Below are positions 50,020 to 55,047 of a stretch of DNA of 55,047 bases, piece after piece. This DNA is from Nitrososphaera sp. UBA210 (GTDB lineage Archaea; Thermoproteota; Nitrososphaeria; Nitrososphaerales; Nitrososphaeraceae). The stretch spans positions 1-55,047 of the forward strand of contig DADA01000023.1 in the NCBI GenBank assembly GCA_002494895.1, read 5' to 3'. The position numbers and the translations under genes are program-made. The notes beneath the pieces are model-generated. The model did not search any database and was not told the origin of the DNA. It saw only the letters and a program-made list of their open reading frames with translations. Positions within the stretch are counted from its first letter, which is position 1, and the number at the start of each line of letters is the position of its first letter.

Positions 50020-51423
50020 CTAGCCGACAGAGCCTTCCATTTCGAGCTTTATCAGTCGGGTAAGCTCTACAGCATATTCCATCGGCAGTTCTTTTGTGAA
50101 CGGATCCATAAATCCACCAACGATAAGCGACAGTGCATCAGACTCTGAGAATCCCCTGCTCATCAGGTAGAATATCTGGTCTTCTCCTATCTTGCCCACC
50201 GTCGCTTCGTGCGTAATAGTGGCGTCATCCTCGTTGACCTCTATGTATGGATATGTATCGGTCCTTGACTTTTCGTCCAGCAGCAATGCATCGCATCTCA
50301 CGTTGGACTTTACTCCTGTCGCGCCCTTTGCAACATGCAGTAGGCCGCGGTAAGTGGTCCTTCCAGAGTCCTTGCTGACGGACTTGCTTGTAATCCTTGA
50401 AGTTGTGTTTGGCGCAAGGTGAACAGCCTTTGCTCCCGCGTCCTGATGCATACCTGCTCCTGCAAAGGCAACCGATACCACTTCGGCATGAGCCCCCTTG
50501 CCAAGCATGTAGACTCCAGGATACTTCATTGTTAACTTGCTGCCAATGTTGCCGTCAATCCACTCTACGGTCGCACCTTCATACGCGTACGCCCTCTTTG
50601 TTACCAAGTTGTAAACGTCCTTACTCCAGTTCTGAATCGTGGTGTACCTTATCTTGGCGCCCTTCCTTGCGATCAGCTCCACCACTGCAGAATGAAGTGA
50701 TTCCGTGCTGTAGACCGGAGCAGTGCATCCCTCAATGTAGTGAACCTCAGCACCCTCATCGGCGATGATTAGCGTCCTTTCAAACTGACCAATGTTCTCG
50801 GCGTTTATCCTAAAGTACGCCTGCAACGGAAGGTCTACCTTGACTCCCGGCGGGATGTAAATGAACGAACCGCCAGACCATACTGCGCTGTTGAGCGCGG
50901 CAAACTTGTTGTCTTCCGGCGGAATGACCTTACCAAAGTGCTTCTTTACAATCTCCGGGTATTCCTTGACTGCCGTATCGGTGTCGGAGAAAATTACGCC
51001 CTGCTTTTGCAGGTCTTCCCTTAAATTATGATAAACGGTTTCAGATTCGTACTGGGCGCCTACCCCTGCAAGGAACTTGCGCTCTGCCTCCGGAATGCCT
51101 AGCTTTTCGAACGTATTCCTTACAGACTCAGGAACGTCTTCCCAGTTCTTGCTGGTCTTTTCCGACGCCTTGGCATAATAGTAGATGTTCTGGAAGTCGA
51201 TCTTGGACAGGTCGCCTCCCCAGTTTGGCATTGGCTTGCTCATAAAGACCTCGTACGATCGCAGCCTAAACTCCCTCATCCAGTCAGGCTCGCCTTTCAT
51301 CCTGCTTATCTCTTCAACCGTACCCCTTGAGAGGCCCTTCTTGCTGAGGTAAACATAGACCTCAGTAGGGTCCTTAAAGTCATATCTGCTATAATCCATG
51401 TTAAGGTCTTCCTTTGCCGTCAT
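50020..51423 (-). CDS. sufB: Fe-S assembly protein SufB
   Basis: SufB is the scaffold subunit on which clusters assemble. The 467-residue protein has the family core WSGGSFIYIPPGVKVDLPLQAYF near 205, VHYIEGCTAPVYSTESLHSAVVE near 255 with the conserved Cys, and the C-terminal EATVGKIGEDQIFYLMSRG. It opens the operon, with a strong TATATATAAAA box about 30 nt before its ATG (51421-51423). No sufC ATPase gene is present upstream or in the operon. Confidence 0.95.
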   Translation of the reverse strand: MTAKEDLNMDYSRYDFKDPTEVYVYLSKKGLSRGTVEEISRMKGEPDWMREFRLRSYEVFMSKPMPNWGGDLSKIDFQNIYYYAKASEKTSKNWEDVPESVRNTFEKLGIPEAERKFLAGVGAQYESETVYHNLREDLQKQGVIFSDTDTAVKEYPEIVKKHFGKVIPPEDNKFAALNSAVWSGGSFIYIPPGVKVDLPLQAYFRINAENIGQFERTLIIADEGAEVHYIEGCTAPVYSTESLHSAVVELIARKGAKIRYTTIQNWSKDVYNLVTKRAYAYEGATVEWIDGNIGSKLTMKYPGVYMLGKGAHAEVVSVAFAGAGMHQDAGAKAVHLAPNTTSRITSKSVSKDSGRTTYRGLLHVAKGATGVKSNVRCDALLLDEKSRTDTYPYIEVNEDDATITHEATVGKIGEDQIFYLMSRGFSESDALSLIVGGFMDPFTKELPMEYAVELTRLIKLEMEGSVG

Positions 51424-51446
51424 ACGCTGGTTATAACGCTGTTATG

Positions 51447-51460
51447 TTTTATATATATTT
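51447..51460 (-). promoter_or_regulatory. TATA box of the suf operon
   Basis: An AAATATATATAAAA box (minus strand) lies about 30 nt upstream of the sufB ATG, leaving a leader of only a few bases. Between them is an 8-bp palindrome GTTATAAC (51430-51437) flanked by two AGCGT copies, a possible regulator site. Confidence 0.55.
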
Positions 51461-51740
51461 TGCATCTTTCACAACGCGCTCTAGTGAATTTGTACAAGCT
51501 AATAAGGCGGTATTGGGCAATTAACTATATTTGCCATCAGCACTTGCTATGATTCCCTCTATAGCTCATCAGAACATCTAAGTTTTTCGGTGTCTCAAAA
51601 TTGCCTCAAACCAATCCTTAGTTAAGTAACTCAGCAGCTTGAAAACTTTCGCCGTGGGTTAGGGAATGGGCACATTCCTCCAGTGAATTGCATTAATTCT
51701 TATGACTTAGATTTTTTCCGGAGGAGAGCTACATATTAAA
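51461..51740. other. Intergenic interval between suf and rpo7 regions
   Basis: No coding frame, tRNA or strong hairpin was found in this AT-rich stretch. It probably holds only the divergent promoters: that of sufB on the left and that of the membrane-protein/rpo7 unit on the right, where a TACATATTAAA box lies near 51729-51739, too close to the 51741 TTG to explain it. Confidence 0.4.
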
Positions 51741-52223
51741 TTGAGCTTCTCGTCTATTCGAGCAGGAATGTTCGACGAGCTGGAGAAAATGTACAAGAAT
51801 CTGTCGCGGCGATATTACATTAACAGAACCTATCCATTGTTTGGGATGATCGCTGCCATTGCCAGTGTTGCATCCTTGGCAGTTCTCGGAGTGTTGTCGG
51901 AGATTCCAGAGAAACTGCAAACAGAGCCCATTCGAGTAATTGCGGGGATTTCGGGTATTGTTGGAAGCGCGATCGTTGCTTCCTACTTCTTCAAAAAAGC
52001 AACTGCATCAGACATTGATGATAGTGATCAGATCACGGGAGTCTATATCTATAATGCTTACTCGGCGCTTGGGGAGATCGTACAGAGTGACAAAAATACT
52101 CACAAGAAGGCCATCAAGGCAGGTACTCAACCGGCCGGCTGTTTCGGCAAAGCCATCGTCGATCGTGATGGTGCTTATAAAGCAAAAGTTCATAATGACC
52201 CCTCCATGAAGAGTGCGTGTTAA
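51741..52223 (+). CDS. Two-span membrane protein upstream of rpo7
   Basis: This 160-residue hypothetical protein has two membrane helices (MIAAIASVASLAVLGVL; VIAGISGIVGSAIVASYFF) and a polar C-terminal half. The frame begins at TTG 51741, but ATG 51768 (MFDELEKMYKNL) is nine codons in and is the better start. It ends 5 nt before the rpo7 ATG. I do not recognise the family. Its closeness to an RNA polymerase gene is probably incidental, and lineage-specific insertion is possible. Confidence 0.5.
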   Translation: MSFSSIRAGMFDELEKMYKNLSRRYYINRTYPLFGMIAAIASVASLAVLGVLSEIPEKLQTEPIRVIAGISGIVGSAIVASYFFKKATASDIDDSDQITGVYIYNAYSALGEIVQSDKNTHKKAIKAGTQPAGCFGKAIVDRDGAYKAKVHNDPSMKSAC

Positions 52224-52228
52224 GCATT

Positions 52229-52840
52229 ATGTTCGCCATAGTGCACATGAGCGACGTTGTCAGAATTCCACCAAATCGGCTGACCCATTCCCTGAAAGAT
52301 GCCGCCATCCAGATACTGAAGGAAAAATACGAGAGCATGATCAGCCCTGACGTCGGCTATGTGATAATGATTACTGACGCGGACACGAGCTCTGTAGGCA
52401 AACTTGTCGCTGGCGACGGGGCAACCTACCACAAGGTCACATTCAAGGCGCTCACATTCTATCCCAAGCTGCAAGAGATAGTGGAAGGAGAGGTTGTCGA
52501 GATTACGGACTTTGGCGCGTTTGTAAGGATAGGCCCGACGGACGCGCTCCTCCACCTATCGCAAATAACCGACGACTATTTGAAAAGCGACGTCAAGCAG
52601 GGTGTCATCGTCGCCAACCAGACGGCAAGGTCCCTAAAGATAGGTTCCAAGCTTAGAGCCAGAATCACGGCGGTGAGCCTTGGAAAAGGGGCGGGAATGG
52701 GCAAGATAGGCATTACGTGCAGGCAGCCATTCCTGGGGGCAGTGGAATGGATTGCGGAAGAGATCAAGAAGGCTAAATCGGGTGCACAGCAGGCGGCGCA
52801 GGCAGCTCCCAAGGAGAAAAAGGGAGGCGCAAAGCAATAG
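52229..52840 (+). CDS. rpo7: RNA polymerase subunit Rpo7 (RpoE')
   Basis: Rpo7 forms the polymerase stalk with Rpo4 and binds nascent RNA. The 203-residue protein starts at ATG 52229 (MFAIVHMSDVVRIPPNRL), matching the family's start; the frame extends four codons further. An N-terminal RNP-like domain is followed by an S1 domain (VEGEVVEITDFGAFVRIGPTDALLHLSQ) and then an Ala/Gln/Lys-rich tail of about 30 residues. Its TAG abuts the spt4 start, so rpo7-spt4-nadC is one operon. Confidence 0.95.
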   Translation: MFAIVHMSDVVRIPPNRLTHSLKDAAIQILKEKYESMISPDVGYVIMITDADTSSVGKLVAGDGATYHKVTFKALTFYPKLQEIVEGEVVEITDFGAFVRIGPTDALLHLSQITDDYLKSDVKQGVIVANQTARSLKIGSKLRARITAVSLGKGAGMGKIGITCRQPFLGAVEWIAEEIKKAKSGAQQAAQAAPKEKKGGAKQ

Positions 52841-53029
52841 TTGGCAAAGGAGAAGGCTTGCCGCAAGTGCAAGACAATAACGATGGGAAAGGTGTGTCCG
52901 AACTGCAAGTCAACCGATCTGAGCCCTGACTGGTCTGGCATTATCCTGGTTTTCGACCCTGCCAGATCTTTGGTGGCCAAGACACTGGACATCACGGCCC
53001 CAAACAAATACGCACTAAAGGTAACCTAG
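52841..53029 (+). CDS. spt4: Transcription elongation factor Spt4 (RpoE'')
   Basis: This 62-residue zinc protein is the Spt4 half of the Spt4-Spt5 elongation factor. Two CxxC pairs (CRKCKTI and CPNCKSTDL) bind one zinc. The family WSGIILVFDPARS segment follows, and the end YALKV is typical. It starts at TTG 52841, with no gap after rpo7. Spt5 is not in the window. Confidence 0.93.
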   Translation: MAKEKACRKCKTITMGKVCPNCKSTDLSPDWSGIILVFDPARSLVAKTLDITAPNKYALKVT

Positions 53030-53884
53030 TTGAAGCAGGACCTGCAAACGACTCTACAAGTTCGACAGATGCTCGAGAGTTTCTTGCAAGAGGATGTCGG
53101 TTCAGGCGACGTTACAAGTGAAAACGTTATCCCAGCAAGCGCTCGAGCTACGGCAGAAATAGTCTGCAAGTCAGCCACTCCCGCGGTAGTATCCGGTCTG
53201 GAAGAGGCGGCTCTGGTTTTTGACCTGTGCGGTTGTTCGGCAAGACTTTTGGTCAGTGATGGTACGACCATCAAAAAGGGCAAGGTCGTCATGAAGATAT
53301 CCGGCGGCGGCCGGGGCATCTTGAAGGCAGAGCGAACGGCCCTGAACCTGATGATGAGGATGAGTGGCATCTCGACAGAGACCAAGCGTCTTGTCAACAT
53401 GGCAAAGGGAGTAAAGATACTTGCAACACGCAAGACGGCTCCAGGTCTTCGATACTTTGACAAGAAGGCAGTTGTGCTGGGTGGAGGAGGCGCGCACAGG
53501 ATGCGACTTGATGACATGATTCTGATAAAGGACAACCATATCGCCTTGGCAGGTCCGGCCGAAAAGTGCGTCAAAGCAGCAAGAAAAAACGGTCTGCGAA
53601 TAGAGTGCGAAGTAAGAAACAGGAAGGAAGCGATCGGAGCGGCCACCGCCGGAGCCGACATCGTGATGCTTGACAATTTTACACCCGCCCGGGCAAAAAG
53701 CGCGATTAGGACTCTGGAAAAATTGGGGCTGCGCAAAAATGTAAAGATAGAGATATCCGGCGGGGTGAACTCTGAAAATATCAGGAACTACGTCAGCACA
53801 AGACCCGACTTTATTTCGCTTGGCAGCCTTACCCACTCGCCAAGAGCGGTAGATTTCAGCCTAGAAATCACGCGAGATCATTAA
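53030..53884 (+). CDS. nadC: Nicotinate-nucleotide pyrophosphorylase (quinolinate phosphoribosyltransferase)
   Basis: NadC makes nicotinate mononucleotide from quinolinate and PRPP. The 284-residue protein has the EDVGSGDVTSE motif near residue 21 and ERTALNLMMRMSGISTET near 105. ATRKTAPGLRYFDKKAV is near 130, with the conserved KxAVxxGGG after it. VMLDNF sits near 210. Start is TTG 53030, directly after the spt4 stop. It converges on nadA with a four-base overlap, and the product feeds NadM. Confidence 0.95.
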   Translation: MKQDLQTTLQVRQMLESFLQEDVGSGDVTSENVIPASARATAEIVCKSATPAVVSGLEEAALVFDLCGCSARLLVSDGTTIKKGKVVMKISGGGRGILKAERTALNLMMRMSGISTETKRLVNMAKGVKILATRKTAPGLRYFDKKAVVLGGGGAHRMRLDDMILIKDNHIALAGPAEKCVKAARKNGLRIECEVRNRKEAIGAATAGADIVMLDNFTPARAKSAIRTLEKLGLRKNVKIEISGGVNSENIRNYVSTRPDFISLGSLTHSPRAVDFSLEITRDH

Positions 53885-54831
53885 GAAATTGACAGCATGC
53901 GATCGATGGCGATCCTTGCCCTGTCAGCAGTGCGCTTTGGTACCTTTACTTCGTAGACATTGCGCGCAAGTGAGTTGTGCACTTTTTCCAGATCTATCTT
54001 TTTCATGTACTTGCAGACCGCATCGTCCTTGATCGGTATGAACTCTTTCTCAGGGTTTTCCTTCTTCATTCTGTACAGTATGCCTGTTTCGGTGGCAACG
54101 ACGAATTGTTCGGCGCCAGAAGATCTTGCATGCTTCATCATGCCCTCTGTCGATAGAATGTGACCCGTCTTTACCAAGTCGCCCTTTGCCATGTGGTACA
54201 TGGTCGAGGATGTGCAGCTGCACTCCGGGTGCACGAGAAAGTCTGCGTTCTTGAACGTTGCAAGCATCTTGTTGATGTCCTCTGCCTTGATGCCGGCATG
54301 GACGTGGCATTCGCCAGGCCATATGTACATGTTTTTTCTCTTTGTTATCTCTGCGACGTAGGACCCCAGGAACAGGTCTGGCAGGAACAGCACCTCTCTG
54401 TCCTTTGGGATGCTGTTTACTACTTTTATCGCGTTGGAGGATGTACAGCAATAGTCAGAGAGCGCCTTTACATCGGCAGTGGTATTGACATAGCTGACCA
54501 CCACCGCGTCTGGGTGCTCCGCCTTCCATGCCTGCAATTCGCCAGCGTTTATAGTCGAAGCAAGCGAACAGCCGGCTTCCAGATCAGGTATCAACACCTT
54601 CTTGTCAGGGCAGATTATCGATGCGGTTTCCGCCATAAAGTGGACGCCGCAAAATACTATGGTGTCAGCTTCAGTCGTCGCTGCATTTTTTGAAAGTGCC
54701 AGAGAGTCACCTATAAAGTCGGCCACGTCTTGCACTTCTGGCAGCTGGTAATTATGCGCCAAAATAACGGCGTTTCTCTCTTTCTTCAGCGCAAGGACTT
54801 CTCTCTTGTAGTCAAGATGCATCATCGTCAT
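53881..54831 (-). CDS. nadA: Quinolinate synthase A
   Basis: NadA condenses iminoaspartate with dihydroxyacetone phosphate to quinolinate on a 4Fe-4S cluster. The 316-residue protein shows AHNYQLPEVQDVADFIGDS near 25, FCGVHFMAETA (Cys ligand) near 60, SDYCCTSSNA near 130, PGECHVHAGI near 170 and HPECSCTSS near 200. Start is ATG 54831, or the second Met pair three codons in. A TTTAAATG box near 54868 suits its promoter. No nadB is seen here. Confidence 0.95.
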   Translation of the reverse strand: MTMMHLDYKREVLALKKERNAVILAHNYQLPEVQDVADFIGDSLALSKNAATTEADTIVFCGVHFMAETASIICPDKKVLIPDLEAGCSLASTINAGELQAWKAEHPDAVVVSYVNTTADVKALSDYCCTSSNAIKVVNSIPKDREVLFLPDLFLGSYVAEITKRKNMYIWPGECHVHAGIKAEDINKMLATFKNADFLVHPECSCTSSTMYHMAKGDLVKTGHILSTEGMMKHARSSGAEQFVVATETGILYRMKKENPEKEFIPIKDDAVCKYMKKIDLEKVHNSLARNVYEVKVPKRTADRARIAIDRMLSIS

Positions 54832-55008
54832 GATAGTGATAAACAGTAAGTGATCTACATGCTATACATTTAAAGTAGTATAATCTAGGAGATCGCTGCC
54901 CTTTGAGCAAGGAATGGAGGCAATACTTGCCACAAATCGTGCAGATTTGAATCCGTTGATTATGCATACAAATAAATAAACTGAAGCATAAACTTTGAAA
55001 GAGAACTA

Positions 55009-55047
55009 ATGCCAACACACGGATCGCTTACAAAGGCCGGCAAGGTG
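55009..55047 (+). CDS. rps30e: Ribosomal protein S30e, partial (first 13 codons)
   Basis: The frame from ATG 55009 reads MPTHGSLTKAGKV to the window edge, the hallmark start of archaeal S30e (a small-subunit protein). The AAATAAATA box near 54970-54979 is about 26 nt before a likely transcript start at about 55001, leaving a short leader. Only 13 codons are visible, so the identification rests on that motif. Confidence 0.82.
   Translation, partial: MPTHGSLTKAGKV

Noticed and set aside
53026..53836. Two long minus-strand frames (236 and 221 codons)
   Set aside because: Both are antisense to nadC, with no motifs.
1..55047. CRISPR array, insertion sequence or prophage
   Set aside because: No regularly spaced repeats, transposase or integrase motifs were seen in a reading of the whole window.

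Overview
The window is chromosomal DNA of an ammonia-oxidising archaeon, most likely a soil-type Nitrososphaera relative (Thaumarchaeota/Nitrososphaeria). The evidence is archaeal GatDE amidotransferase, Rpo7 with Spt4, Mre11-Rad50, NadM, Dph2, an AcnX-type phosphomevalonate dehydratase, an intron-bearing tRNA-Gly, an archaeal SRP RNA and the first codons of ribosomal protein S30e. Several small zinc-ribbon and ribbon-helix-helix families are of a kind I associate with this phylum. TTG and GTG starts are common. At many units a TATA-like box lies about 25 nt before the start codon, so leaderless transcription seems widespread.

Layout. 0-7 kb (minus): a partial gene, a CPBP-family membrane protein, the gatD-gatE operon with a small trailing gene, nadM with a small unknown gene, and a secreted sulfatase. 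7.3-10.4 kb (plus): a variable-looking stretch with a restriction-endonuclease-fold/TPR protein and a three-span membrane protein, separated by a hairpin and a second promoter, then about 390 bp without genes. 10.4-16.3 kb: rtcA, a CopD-like protein, a membrane-anchored protein and mre11-rad50. 16.3-26 kb (minus): tRNA-Gly(UCC) with intron; an operon of zinc ribbon, proteasome-chaperone-like gene, ubiD and two unknowns; ferredoxin-dph2; a signalling set (KaiC-like ATPase, response regulator, NitrOD5-like protein); a C2H2 mini-protein with a stand-alone Cdc48-N-like domain; SRP RNA; a tRNA thiolation enzyme; a zinc ribbon. 26-28.6 kb: AcnX large and small subunits and endonuclease III. 28.5-38.7 kb: envelope region with secreted or anchored proteins, winged-helix regulators, two RHH paralogues and a prepilin peptidase. 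38.7-42.3 kb: assimilatory sulfate reduction (sat, APS reductase) with a SelD-like protein. 42.3-46.2 kb: HIT and HAD proteins, geranylgeranyl reductase with a coupled small gene, PAP2 phosphatase. 46.2-51.4 kb (minus): a suf operon (sufB-sufD-Rieske-sufS-sufU-zinc protein) without sufC. 51.7-55 kb: rpo7-spt4-nadC, convergent nadA, and the start of rps30e.

How it fits together. Sulfate reduction feeds sulfide and cysteine to SufS/SufU/SufBD, which would supply Fe-S clusters to NadA, APS reductase, Dph2, the tRNA thiolase, endonuclease III, AcnX and the ferredoxin, all encoded here. Mevalonate-pathway AcnX and geranylgeranyl reductase belong to archaeal lipid synthesis. NadA, NadC and NadM cover most of de novo NAD synthesis.

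The most promising under-described items are the C2H2 mini-protein/Cdc48-N pair, the proteasome-chaperone-like gene, the ferredoxin coupled to dph2, the KaiC-like ATPase with a dead second domain, the nuclease/TPR and membrane-protein pair, and a cloverleaf-like intergenic element near 26.2 kb. I saw no CRISPR array, insertion sequence, rRNA or prophage.
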